In this document: positions 43,624 through 52,445 of the stretch, piece by piece | Layout: each line of letters opens with the position of its first letter | Numbering within the stretch: position 1 is the first letter of the stretch | Origin: Pseudomonas sp. B21-028 | Lineage (GTDB): Bacteria; Pseudomonadota; Gammaproteobacteria; Pseudomonadales; Pseudomonadaceae | Length of the DNA stretch: 64,000 nucleotides | Assembly: GCF_024749045.1 (NCBI RefSeq) | Contig: NZ_CP087184.1 | Location: forward strand, 2,480,001-2,544,000 | Reading direction: 5' to 3' | Translations under genes and position numbers: made by a program | Notes under the pieces: generated by a model | Told to the model about the DNA's origin: nothing | Seen by the model: only the letters and a program-made list of their open reading frames with translations | The model's database searches: none

Positions 43624-45287
43624 AGTTACTTCACCCATGTGAGTCTCTCCCCAAGATGAAATTTTTTCGCAATATGCCTGTTACGCGTCGGCTGTGGATA
43701 GTCCTCCTGCTCGCCATGACCATGCTCCTTGCAATCAGCTTGTTCTTGTTGCGGCAGATCTACATAGAGCAGCACGACGCAAAGGCAGGGAAGACCCGGC
43801 AGGTGGTTGAAGCCACCATGAGCGTTCTCAGGCATTTCCATGACCTGGAAAAGAACGGCATGCTGAGCCGTGAAGATGCGCAGAAACAAGCCCTCGCCGT
43901 GGTCCGCGCAATGCGGTACGACGGGGATAACTACCTATGGGTCAACAATCTTGAAGTGAAGATGCTCATGCATCCGGACATCAAGCTCGAAGGCCAGGAC
44001 CTCTCTGACTTCAAGGACCCGGATGGCAGGACTCCGTTCATCGACATGGTGGCGATCGCAAAAAGCCAGGGCGGTGGCCTGGTGCGTTACCGGTGGCTTA
44101 AACCAGGTTCCAGTGAGCCAGTTGAAAAAGTCTCTTACGTCGAACTGTTCCAGCCTTGGGGTTGGGTACTCGGTTCAGGAACCTACTTTGACGACGTGCA
44201 AGCTGCATTCCGTGTACAGCTTTGGAAAGCGGCCGGTGTGTTCCTGACGATCAGCTTGATCCTCAGCATCCTGCTCATTCTGATCAGTAGAAGCATTACA
44301 GGGCCGTTGAATGAAACGGTGCGGGCCATGGCTGATATAGCCAGCGGGGAGGGCGATCTGACGCGCCAACTGGACGCCCGGGGCCATGATGAATTGTCGG
44401 CACTGGCGGGGCACTTCAACGCCTTCACCGAGAAGTTGCGCCATGTGGTGGGGCAATCCTTGCAAGCTGCCAAGGCGCTGGATGAGGCATCCGCCGCACT
44501 TAATGGTATCGCCAGCGAAGGTCAGGGGTACAGCGAGCAGCAGACACAGCAAATGGACTTGGTGGTGACGGCCGTCAATGAAGTCACCTACGCCGTTCAG
44601 GGGGTCGCGACGAATGCCGAACAGGCTGCCAGCGAAGTACGTGACGCCGATGAGCGCGCCCGGCAGGGACAAAACAGCATTGGCAATTGCGCACGGCAAG
44701 TGGGACACCTGTCTGGAACCATCCAGCAAGCCGTGGAGGTCATTCGGACGCTGGCGCAGGAAAGCACGCGCATCGGCAGTGTCATTGAAGTGATCCGCGC
44801 GATCGCAGAACAGACCAACCTGCTTGCCCTCAATGCTGCCATCGAAGCGGCGCGGGCAGGGGATCAGGGACGCGGTTTTGCCGTCGTGGCGGATGAGGTG
44901 CGGATGTTAGCCCAGCGTACCCAACAGTCCACCACGGAAATCCAGGACATGATCGAAACCCTGCAGCGCAATTCGGAAGCCGCCGTCGCTGTGATCGATG
45001 AAAGCAGCCAAGGCTCACAACTGACCCTTGAGCAAGCCAACCTGGCGAGCATCAGCCTGGATCAGATCAGCCAATCCTTGCGCAACCTGACAAGCCTGAA
45101 TGCCTCCATCGCCAGCGCTACGTTGCAGCAATCCCACGCGGTCGAAGACATCAACCAAAACGTCACTCAGGCGGCCGGTCTAGCGCAGGACAACACCCAA
45201 GCCTGTGAGCGAACCAACGCAGCCAGCCAGAACCTGCGGCAGTTGGCCGACCAATTGAATCGGTTACTGGGACAATTCCGGGTTTGA
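43620..45287 (+). CDS. Methyl-accepting chemotaxis protein with a Cache sensor domain
   Basis: 555 residues: transmembrane helix near 25-45, periplasmic single-Cache (sCache_2-like) domain about 50-205 ('[20 protein letters not shown]' and '[20 protein letters not shown]'), second helix 208-230, HAMP, then the cytoplasmic signalling hairpin with its conserved tip ('[20 protein letters not shown]'). No C-terminal CheR-binding pentapeptide is present. Such sCache domains often bind small organic acids. It is translationally coupled to the PAS-GGDEF-EAL gene. An internal ATG 36 bases downstream ('[14 protein letters not shown]') would also give a normal receptor. Confidence 0.92.
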   Translation: MKLLHPCESLPKMKFFRNMPVTRRLWIVLLLAMTMLLAISLFLLRQIYIEQHDAKAGKTRQVVEATMSVLRHFHDLEKNGMLSREDAQKQALAVVRAMRYDGDNYLWVNNLEVKMLMHPDIKLEGQDLSDFKDPDGRTPFIDMVAIAKSQGGGLVRYRWLKPGSSEPVEKVSYVELFQPWGWVLGSGTYFDDVQAAFRVQLWKAAGVFLTISLILSILLILISRSITGPLNETVRAMADIASGEGDLTRQLDARGHDELSALAGHFNAFTEKLRHVVGQSLQAAKALDEASAALNGIASEGQGYSEQQTQQMDLVVTAVNEVTYAVQGVATNAEQAASEVRDADERARQGQNSIGNCARQVGHLSGTIQQAVEVIRTLAQESTRIGSVIEVIRAIAEQTNLLALNAAIEAARAGDQGRGFAVVADEVRMLAQRTQQSTTEIQDMIETLQRNSEAAVAVIDESSQGSQLTLEQANLASISLDQISQSLRNLTSLNASIASATLQQSHAVEDINQNVTQAAGLAQDNTQACERTNAASQNLRQLADQLNRLLGQFRV

Positions 45288-45340
45288 GCGATGCGTTGGG
45301 CTGCAATCGTTGTCGGCGTCGGCAACCTGCCCCAAAGGTG

Positions 45341-45354
45341 TAGGCGTCCCCCTA
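45341..45354. promoter_or_regulatory. TAGG-N6-CCTA dyad upstream of the TonB receptor operon
   Basis: TAGGCGTCCCCCTA lies about 220 bases before the TonB receptor gene. A near-identical sequence in the opposite orientation (TAGGGGACGCCCTA) is at 49345-49358. Paired heptamer-like half-sites suit a NarL-family regulator such as the one encoded at 37331. This is pattern-based only. Confidence 0.35.
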
Positions 45355-45575
45355 CCGCATTATCAGGCGATATCGATAGTGTTGCCCTTGAAAGGGTGGC
45401 ACTTTGAAATCGCTCCTTGCGCCACTGAGCACTTCTTCGTGGCAGGTCAGGCAGCAACGGATTTCCAGCACTCAGAATAAAAAAGCCTGGCACTGCAAAC
45501 GTCGTCCCCTTTGAAGCGAGAGCGATCCGAACGCAGCGACTTCGGTGCCAAGGCCGAGAGAGTCATACCCAGATC

Positions 45576-47504
45576 ATGCCATCCCAGTCCGTTGTCCTGC
45601 CATCAACCCGATACGCTTTGCGAAGCGTCCGTCTGTGCGTTTGTGTTTCCGGGTTCTGGCTGCTGTCACGCGTGGTTTGCGCCGAGGATCTGACCAATCT
45701 CCCTTTCGAACAATTGCTGGAAACCGAGGTCGTCGGGGCGTCGCAACTCTCTCAGCAACTGACCGACGCGCCATCTGCCGTTTCGGTGGTCACGGCCGAG
45801 GATATACGTCGCTTTGGTTACCGGACGCTCGCCGAAATCCTGAACAACATGCGGGGCTTGAACATAAGCTTCGACGGGATTTATTACTTCCCGGGTGGGC
45901 GTGGTTACGGGATGCCTGGCGAATACGCCGGACGCGTCATGCTCCGTATCGACGGCCTACCGGTCGCCGACAATATCTTCAACCAGATATATCTCGGTGA
46001 GGATGGCGTGCTCGACACTGAAATGATCGAGCGGGTCGAGTACGCACCTGGGCCCGGAGCCGCGCTGTACGGCAATAATGCATTTCTCGGCGTGATCAAC
46101 GTTGTGACCAAGCGAGGCCGCGATTTGAACGGCGGCCAGTTGGCCATGACGACCGGCTCCAACCAGGATCGTAAAGTACGCGCCAGTTGGGGCGAGCGTC
46201 TGGACAACGGTGGCGAATGGCTGGTCTCGGCTTCGGCGTCCCAGGCAGATCTGCCTGATATCCATTACGGCGATGACGTCCTGGGCGATGAATTGAATGG
46301 ACAACGACTGTTCATCAAGGGATCGCAGGGTGTATGGAGCTTTGAAGGTGCGTTCGCAGAGCGCAATCAGCGAGAGTTGACGAGCCTCTTCGATTCCAGA
46401 TCGGACTTCTCCGATCGGAACTCTTTCTGGACGCTGGGCAACGATACCGACCACGGTAGCTATCGCTCCTCCATCCGTCTCTCCCATGGTAGCTATCTGT
46501 ACCGAAACGCCTTTCGTGAAGCCGTCGAAGGCCAGCGTGATTTCACTGAGGACACCCGAGTCGACGGGCAATGGTGGAATCTGGAGGGCACCGTCAGCAG
46601 CGTAGCCTTCACCGGCCATCGTTTGGTGCTGGGTAGCGAATACCGCAATGATTATCGGCAGGATCAAGAAACTCGGCGGTATTTTCCCAGTAGCGACGAA
46701 TATGAAGACAGCCTGGATCAGGGTTCAGCGCAGACCTTCAGCCTTTTTGCTCAAGATGAGGTCGCGCTTGCGGATGATCTGAGTTTGAACCTGGGGCTGC
46801 GTGTCGACCGGCGTAGCAGCAAGGACACGGCGGTGCATGGCGCCCCCCGTATCGCCCTGATTTATACCGGTCTGGCAGACACCACCCTGTCTCTTTCCCA
46901 TGGCAGTGCGATCCGATTCGCAAGTCGCAACGAAGTGACCGCTCAGGACGTTCCCTCCGTCGAGTCGGAACGTGTCACCACCACCGAGTTCGTTGCCGAT
47001 TATCGCCCCGGAGATTTCCGTGTGCTGGGTAGCCTCTATCGCTACCGCATTACAGACCCCATCCGACGCTTTTCTGACCCGACACTGGAATGGATCGACA
47101 CCCTTGGAGCGGAGCTCGAAGCGCAATGGCAATGGCGGCGTGTTCAACTACGGGCAAGCCATACCCTGCAGCGCACTCAGGACAATCTCGACCGCCCTCT
47201 GGTCAATTCGCCGCGTCACTTGAGCAAGCTGCAGGCATCGGTTCCCCTGGCCGGAGAACATCTGCGGGCGAGCCTCGCCGCCCGCTATGTGGGCAAGCGA
47301 CTGACAACACCGCAAGAGAGCGCGTCTGGCTATGGGATCGCCGACCTTACCCTTACGAGCGAGGCGGTGCTGCCAGGTATCACTGTCACCGCCGCGGTGC
47401 GTAATCTCTTCGACCGCCGCTACCGGGACGCGTCGCTCTTCGAGGGACAGGTCGAGCGCGGCGAGCGCACCCTGTGGTTGGGTCTGGAGTATGCGTTCCA
47501 ATGA
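45576..47504 (+). CDS. TonB-dependent outer-membrane receptor
   Basis: 642 residues with a signal peptide ending near 'RVVCA' (about 36). A plug domain follows ('DAPSAVSVVTAEDIRRFGYR', 'DTEMIERVEYAPGPGAALYG', 'NAFLGVINVVTKRG') and then a 22-strand-type barrel ending in '...LWLGLEYAFQ', the outer-membrane C-terminal signature. A possible TonB-box-like 'ETEVV' lies just after the signal peptide. The ligand is not recognisable. The stop overlaps the YfiR gene start, and a YfiN-like cyclase follows, so ligand binding may feed into c-di-GMP control rather than, or as well as, uptake. Confidence 0.9.
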   Translation: MPSQSVVLPSTRYALRSVRLCVCVSGFWLLSRVVCAEDLTNLPFEQLLETEVVGASQLSQQLTDAPSAVSVVTAEDIRRFGYRTLAEILNNMRGLNISFDGIYYFPGGRGYGMPGEYAGRVMLRIDGLPVADNIFNQIYLGEDGVLDTEMIERVEYAPGPGAALYGNNAFLGVINVVTKRGRDLNGGQLAMTTGSNQDRKVRASWGERLDNGGEWLVSASASQADLPDIHYGDDVLGDELNGQRLFIKGSQGVWSFEGAFAERNQRELTSLFDSRSDFSDRNSFWTLGNDTDHGSYRSSIRLSHGSYLYRNAFREAVEGQRDFTEDTRVDGQWWNLEGTVSSVAFTGHRLVLGSEYRNDYRQDQETRRYFPSSDEYEDSLDQGSAQTFSLFAQDEVALADDLSLNLGLRVDRRSSKDTAVHGAPRIALIYTGLADTTLSLSHGSAIRFASRNEVTAQDVPSVESERVTTTEFVADYRPGDFRVLGSLYRYRITDPIRRFSDPTLEWIDTLGAELEAQWQWRRVQLRASHTLQRTQDNLDRPLVNSPRHLSKLQASVPLAGEHLRASLAARYVGKRLTTPQESASGYGIADLTLTSEAVLPGITVTAAVRNLFDRRYRDASLFEGQVERGERTLWLGLEYAFQ

Positions 47505-48034
47505 GGGCTATCGGTCTACTCCTGCTGGTCCTCGCCGCCTGGTATGTGCCTATCCAGCCGTTATTGGCCGACACAGCGGTGGATGAGCGCGCGATGAAGG
47601 TTGCTTATATCTATAACTTCACGCTCTTCGCACATTGGCCTTCGTTGTCTGATGTTGACTTCCAACTCTGCATACTCGGCAATACACCTCTGGTTGAGGA
47701 ACTCTCTCGGCTCAAGGGCAAGCCTGCCCAAAATGGTCTACCGATCGCCATACGGTGGATTATGCCCAACGCTTCGTTCGCGGGCTGTCAGGTGCTCTAT
47801 ATCGATGAACACAACCGCCGGACTCTCGACGCCTTGCTTCAGCAGCTTGCCACCGCGCCGGTCCTGACTATCACGGACGCGACCGGTTTTTCCGACCGGG
47901 GCATCATGATCGAAATGCGCAGGCAGGGTTCGCGTATCGTTTTCGATGTGAACGTGGCGGCAGCGCGACGCGTGAACCTGGACTTCAGTTCCAGCTTCCT
48001 CAAACTCGCCAGTTTCGTGGCTGACAGGTCCTGA
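47501..48034 (+). CDS. YfiR family periplasmic regulator
   Basis: 177 residues with a signal peptide (cut after 'IQPLLA', about 23). The YfiR/DUF4154 core includes 'VAYIYNFTLFAHWP', 'FQLCILGNTPLVEEL', 'CQVLYIDE', 'TITDATGFSDRGIMIEM' and 'VFDVNVAAARRVNLDFSSSF'. In P. aeruginosa YfiR sits in the periplasm and represses the membrane cyclase YfiN; YfiB relieves it. Here it lies between a TonB receptor (four-base overlap) and a YfiN-like cyclase (four bases downstream), so the same repression logic is likely, with the receptor in the place of YfiB. Confidence 0.88.
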   Translation: MRAIGLLLLVLAAWYVPIQPLLADTAVDERAMKVAYIYNFTLFAHWPSLSDVDFQLCILGNTPLVEELSRLKGKPAQNGLPIAIRWIMPNASFAGCQVLYIDEHNRRTLDALLQQLATAPVLTITDATGFSDRGIMIEMRRQGSRIVFDVNVAAARRVNLDFSSSFLKLASFVADRS

Positions 48035-48038
48035 GCTT

Positions 48039-49316
48039 ATGCATACTTTGCCCTTCAAGGATCGGCCTCTACGTGACAAGCTCACCCACACCGGATTTTT
48101 ATTGACTGCTACGGCCATGGCTTTCCTGCTGTTGACCCTGCTGGCCTACCAACTGGTCGTGCAACGCCACGCATTGGCAGAAGGCGTCAGAGTCCATGCG
48201 ATGGTGATCGGCAGCAATGGTTCCGCGGCGATCATGTTTCGCAACGCACGGGAAGCGCAAGAAACGCTCGATTCTCTTAAACATATCCCGGACATTACCT
48301 GGGCTGCGTTCCTATTGCCTGATGGACAGGCGCTAGCCACCTATCAGCGAGGGACCTTGGAGGCAGGTGTGAATCAGGCGGCGAGCGAACATATCGGTTG
48401 GACCTCATTACTCGTGCGCCAGCCGATTGTGCTCCACGGCCAGCACATCGGCTGTGTCGCAGTGCGGGCGAGCCTGGCCTCGCTGTACCGTCGCCTCGCA
48501 TTGCAGTCTGTCTTCGGAGGGCTCGCGGCCGTCCTGACACTATGCTTGTCCCTCGTACTCTCGCGTCGAATGGCCTCCAGCATCGTGAAACCGTTGTTGA
48601 GCCTGGTACAACTGACCGAGCAGGTAACCGCCAAGCGGGATTTCAGCCTGCGCGCGACCATGTACGGCAGCGACGAGGCTGGTCGTCTCGCCCGTAGCTT
48701 CAATGACTTGATGGCGCAGCTTGAGTGGCACGACGCGCGAACCAGCGCCGAACTGCAACAGCGCCGGTTGGCTGAGCAGCAACTCAACAAATTAGCCTAC
48801 TACGATCCTGTCACCGGCCTGCATAACCGGCACTACTTCAAGGAGAAGCTCGAAACCGCGGTGACCGAGGTGTTGCGCTATGGCACGTCCTGCGCGGTGC
48901 TTTTCATCGACCTGGACGATTTCAAAATTGTTAACGACACACTCGGCCACGAGGCTGGGGATAAATTATTGACCCTCGTCGCCGAACGATTGCGCGATAC
49001 GTTACGCAGCAACGATGTGGTGTGCCGGATTGGCGGTGATGAGTTTGCGGTGATCCTGGAAAGTCGGGTCAATGCTACTCAGGCCACCCAGGTCGCGGCG
49101 AACATCGTCGGCGCGCTGTCCAGTCCTTTTGACATTGAGGATCATCGGATAAACATCGGCGCAAGCCTTGGCATCAGCCTGTGCCCCGATCATGCCTCAG
49201 ACACCAGCAACCTCCTGCGCAATGCGGACATGGCGATGTATCACGCCAAAGGTTGCGGCAAGAACAATTTTTATTTGTACGCGCCGGAAATGGAAAGCAG
49301 CTCGGTCAGCCGCTGA
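48039..49316 (+). CDS. YfiN-like membrane diguanylate cyclase (CHASE8-HAMP-GGDEF)
   Basis: 425 residues: transmembrane helix near 20-42, a short periplasmic CHASE8-like domain (about 43-160), second helix 162-180, HAMP (182-235) and GGDEF (about 255-415). The catalytic GGDEF is intact in 'CRIGGDEFAVIL', and the inhibitory RxxD site is present as RSND five residues before it. Size and order match YfiN/TpbB. It should make c-di-GMP when released from the upstream YfiR, raising the pool that BcsA and BcsE bind. The GGDEF end 'MAMYHAKGCGKNNFYLY' is complete. Confidence 0.92.
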   Translation: MHTLPFKDRPLRDKLTHTGFLLTATAMAFLLLTLLAYQLVVQRHALAEGVRVHAMVIGSNGSAAIMFRNAREAQETLDSLKHIPDITWAAFLLPDGQALATYQRGTLEAGVNQAASEHIGWTSLLVRQPIVLHGQHIGCVAVRASLASLYRRLALQSVFGGLAAVLTLCLSLVLSRRMASSIVKPLLSLVQLTEQVTAKRDFSLRATMYGSDEAGRLARSFNDLMAQLEWHDARTSAELQQRRLAEQQLNKLAYYDPVTGLHNRHYFKEKLETAVTEVLRYGTSCAVLFIDLDDFKIVNDTLGHEAGDKLLTLVAERLRDTLRSNDVVCRIGGDEFAVILESRVNATQATQVAANIVGALSSPFDIEDHRINIGASLGISLCPDHASDTSNLLRNADMAMYHAKGCGKNNFYLYAPEMESSSVSR

Positions 49317-49326
49317 TATTCAGCGG
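49310..49326 (+). terminator. Hairpin overlapping the stop of the cyclase gene
   Basis: CCGCTGA-TAT-TCAGCGG is a perfect 7-bp stem with a three-base loop that includes the TGA stop. There is no T tract; possibly a 3'-end stabilising hairpin or part of a weak terminator. Confidence 0.4.
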
Positions 49327-49706
49327 TTACCCACCCCCACAACATAGGGGACGCCCTACCTGAGAGTCAGCCGTTTCCCATAGTTGTCACGAGGGGCTAC
49401 GCTCATACTGGATACCGTGATTGAGCCCGGTTTGTGGCCCGCCTGCGCGGGCGTCATCAACTTGAGACTCAAGCCCTCACCCTTCAATGAAATGGGCCGA
49501 TTGGGCCAGGCGAATCATAAAGCCAGGATAGCTGGCCTCAAGAGAGACCACGTCCACGCAGGTCCGGTGTTCGTGCAGCAACCGTGTCCTCATTTGGCCT
49601 CTCTTGATCATACGAAAGCGGTTCTCACGGATAGGCAGGACTTTCGGCGGTTCGCCCCAGTGTTTCTTCCCGTTCAGCTATTCGCGAGCACGCACCAGGA
49701 ATCGTA
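49317..49706. other. Intergenic region before the second chemoreceptor
   Basis: 390 bases without a supported gene. It contains the dyad TAGGGGACGCCCTA (49345-49358), the inverse of the site at 45341, and AGGGGCTAC at 49392-49400, also seen at 38386-38394. A 107-codon frame ending at 49707 has no family signature. The chemoreceptor promoter is expected here. Confidence 0.45.
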
Positions 49707-51341
49707 ATGATGAATTTGAATGTCAGCACCCGGTTAGGTTTTGGTTTTGCCTTTATTTTAGTGCTGTCGACCGCGCTAACATGGCTGGCAACCTCTCAAG
49801 TGACCTATATCAAAAATACCCTTTCCGGCATCAACGACGTTAATAACGTCAAAGCCCGTTATGCGATTAACTTCCGAGGTAGCGTGCATGACCGGGCGAT
49901 TGTATTGCGCGATACATTGCTGATCGCAGACAACACGCAAATCCCGCCAGAGCTGGCGAAAATCAAAAAACTCTCGGAAGATTATGCCGCCTCGGCGGAA
50001 AAGCTGGATCGAATGTTTGCGAGCCGGGATGACATCACCTCTGAAGAGCGAGGTGCACTGGCCAAGATCAAGGCCATTGAGGCGAAAACTCTGCCACTGA
50101 TCGGGCGCGTGATAGAACTGCGCCTGAATGATCAGGCGCCCCAGGCTCTGGAGCTGTTGCTGACCCAGGCTCGTCCGGCTTTCGTGGAATGGTTGTACCT
50201 GATCAACCAACTGATCGATCTGGAAGAGGGCATGAGCAAACAGGCTGCCAGTCAAGCTTACGCGGTGGCCAGTGAGTTCAGTCTTGTCATGTGGGGGGCA
50301 ACCATCGCGCTCATTATCTTGGGAAGTGGTGTGGCTTGGGTATTGGCTCGCAGCTTCTTGAAACCGCTGACCCGTGCGCTGGCGATGGCTGAGTCGGTCG
50401 CGGTGGGTAACCTGACCTCGACACAGGAAGTTGACGGGACGGACGAGCCGGCGCGTTTGCTCAAGGCCTTGGAACGTATGCAGCAGAGCCTGCGTAACAC
50501 GATCAACAGTATTTATGTGTCCGCCGACCATCTGTCACATACCTCCGAAGATATGAAAACCCTTTCCGAGCAGAGCTCGGTGGGCCTGAACCGGCAGAAC
50601 CAGGAAATCGAGCAGGCTGCGAGCGCGGTGACGCAAATGACCGCAGCCGTGGAAGAAGTGGCCCGTAATGCACTCCTGGCCTCGCAGGCTTCAGGCGTCG
50701 CCAGCAGCTCTTCGAAACAAGGCCGGGAAATGGTGGTAGCGACCGTCAGCGCGATTCAGCAAATGATCGAAGAAGTTCAGAAGACCTCGACACAGGTCGG
50801 CGAACTCGCCCGAAAAAGCCAGGATATCGGAAGGGTGCTGGAAGTCATCCGCTCAATTGCCGAGCAGACCAATCTGCTGGCTTTGAACGCCGCCATCGAA
50901 GCGGCTCGCGCGGGTGATGCCGGTCGTGGATTTGCGGTGGTTGCCGACGAGGTGCGAGGCCTGGCTCATCGCACCCAGCAATCGACCTTGGAAATCGAAG
51001 ACATGGTCACGGGTATCCGTGGCGATATTGATGACTCTGTGCAACTGATGAAGGGTTGCACGCAAAAAGCGGACGGTACACTCGATGTCGCGCGTTCAGC
51101 AGGCGGAGCCCTGGATGAAATTGCCCATGCCGTAGAGCAGATACTGGAACGCAATCACACCATTGCCAGCGCGATGCAGCAGCAAGCGGTGGTGGCTCGC
51201 GAGGTGGACCACAATCTACTGAATATCAAAGACTTTTCCGTCGGTTCCCGGGAGGTCGCAGCTAAGGCATTCACCACCACGAACGAACTCAACCAAGTAG
51301 TCAACGACTTACGTGAAACGATGAAAAGTTTCGTTCTCTAG
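49707..51341 (+). CDS. Methyl-accepting chemotaxis protein with four-helix-bundle sensor
   Basis: 544 residues: transmembrane helix 10-30, periplasmic four-helix bundle (4HB_MCP type, about 32-190, with '[20 protein letters not shown]' typical of the first helix), second helix about 191-213, HAMP, and a signalling hairpin with '[20 protein letters not shown]'. It resembles Pseudomonas receptors for organic acids or phosphate; the ligand is unknown. AGGA lies six bases before ATG 49707; an immediately following ATG is equivalent. There is no CheR pentapeptide at the end ('ETMKSFVL'). Confidence 0.92.
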   Translation: MMNLNVSTRLGFGFAFILVLSTALTWLATSQVTYIKNTLSGINDVNNVKARYAINFRGSVHDRAIVLRDTLLIADNTQIPPELAKIKKLSEDYAASAEKLDRMFASRDDITSEERGALAKIKAIEAKTLPLIGRVIELRLNDQAPQALELLLTQARPAFVEWLYLINQLIDLEEGMSKQAASQAYAVASEFSLVMWGATIALIILGSGVAWVLARSFLKPLTRALAMAESVAVGNLTSTQEVDGTDEPARLLKALERMQQSLRNTINSIYVSADHLSHTSEDMKTLSEQSSVGLNRQNQEIEQAASAVTQMTAAVEEVARNALLASQASGVASSSSKQGREMVVATVSAIQQMIEEVQKTSTQVGELARKSQDIGRVLEVIRSIAEQTNLLALNAAIEAARAGDAGRGFAVVADEVRGLAHRTQQSTLEIEDMVTGIRGDIDDSVQLMKGCTQKADGTLDVARSAGGALDEIAHAVEQILERNHTIASAMQQQAVVAREVDHNLLNIKDFSVGSREVAAKAFTTTNELNQVVNDLRETMKSFVL

Positions 51342-51425
51342 GCGAGGTAGCATACCCCTTGAAACCGACGTCGCCTGCGCAGGGAAGGGGCGAAAGGGGG
51401 CCAACGCCATGGAAGCCTGTATCGG

Positions 51426-52337
51426 CTACCGATGTTGTCGCCAAGGTACTGGATTGAGCGACAACTGGAGCAACGACAGAAACGCGGTCGTGCGTGCGCT
51501 GCGACCGTGCCGTGACCCGAGCATTGCAACCACATCGGCTGCCGGTGCTTGCCATTCTGGTAGCACGGTACACAGTCGGCCCTGCTGCAGGTCGCTGGCA
51601 ACGTTCCATTCCGAGCGAATGGCGATGCCCATGCCGGCCAATGCCCAGTCTCGAACAACGGCACCGTCATTGCTCCACATCACCGGATGAATGCGCACCG
51701 TCGCGGGGCTGCGGCCCGGGGCGCGGAACCGCCAGAGCGTTACATCTTCATCGTTCTCACGCACCACCAGGCAGCGCTGCCTGGCGAGATCCGCGGGCGT
51801 TTCGATAGGGCCTGACTGTGCGAGGTATTCAGGGCTCGCGCAAAGGATGCGCCGATTCGACGCCAGCGTGATCATGACCTGGCCGGGTGGCCCGGGTGGG
51901 CCGATATGAATCACCACATCGCAGGTTTCGATTTGCCGGGCGCCAGGATGGTCGGATAACTCCAGCGAGACCGTCACGTTCTCGTGCCTGCGAATGAAGT
52001 CCTGCACCACTGGCGCTACGTGGAGCCTACCGAACCCATGTGGGGCCGCGACCCGCAGGTGACCGCTGACATTTCCGGTCCTGTCGGCCAGGGCTTCGGA
52101 CAATGCTTCGAGCGTGTCGGCCACCGTTCGTCCATGAGCTGCGACCAGGGTACCGGCTTCGGTCAGGCTGGAGCGCCGGCCCGTGCGGTCGAGCAGCCGA
52201 ACCCCCGCACGCGCCTCAAGTGCTTGCAGGCGTTGGGTGATGGCGGGCGGTGTGACATTCAGTTTACGTGCGGCTTCGGCCAGGGAGCTCGAGCTCGCCA
52301 GCACATTGAAAAAGTCCAGATCTTCAGAAGTAATCAT
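51426..52337 (-). CDS. LysR family transcriptional regulator
   Basis: 303 residues with the N-terminal winged helix ('LAEAARKLNVTPPAITQRLQ' then 'LEARAGVRLLDRTGRR') and a LysR substrate-binding domain ('GHLRVAAPHGFGRLHVAPVV'). It is divergent from the FAD oxidoreductase pseudogene, and its start codon lies inside a perfect 10+10 inverted repeat, suggesting autoregulation and control of the neighbouring oxidoreductase locus. Confidence 0.93.
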   Translation of the reverse strand: MITSEDLDFFNVLASSSSLAEAARKLNVTPPAITQRLQALEARAGVRLLDRTGRRSSLTEAGTLVAAHGRTVADTLEALSEALADRTGNVSGHLRVAAPHGFGRLHVAPVVQDFIRRHENVTVSLELSDHPGARQIETCDVVIHIGPPGPPGQVMITLASNRRILCASPEYLAQSGPIETPADLARQRCLVVRENDEDVTLWRFRAPGRSPATVRIHPVMWSNDGAVVRDWALAGMGIAIRSEWNVASDLQQGRLCTVLPEWQAPAADVVAMLGSRHGRSARTTAFLSLLQLSLNPVPWRQHR

Positions 52338-52358
52338 TAAGGCAGAGCTTAATGATTA
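52331..52358. promoter_or_regulatory. Perfect inverted repeat spanning the LysR start codon
   Basis: TAATCATTAA (52331-52340), eight bases, TTAATGATTA (52349-52358). The LysR ATG is at 52335-52337, within the left arm. An ATTTATAAAT palindrome (52359-52368) adjoins it. The arms match T-N11-A style LysR sites. Position implies repression of the LysR gene and action on the divergent operon starting at 52446. Confidence 0.6.
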
Positions 52359-52445
52359 ATTTATAAATCGTAAATTGCTAAATTATGTTACGCCGGTAAA
52401 TATTTGAAGTACGCCAATACATCGAATTTGACGGATAAACTGAAA

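Noticed and set aside
49384..49707. A 107-codon plus-strand frame before the second chemoreceptor
   Set aside because: No ribosome site or domain; it contains the candidate regulatory motifs of the gap.
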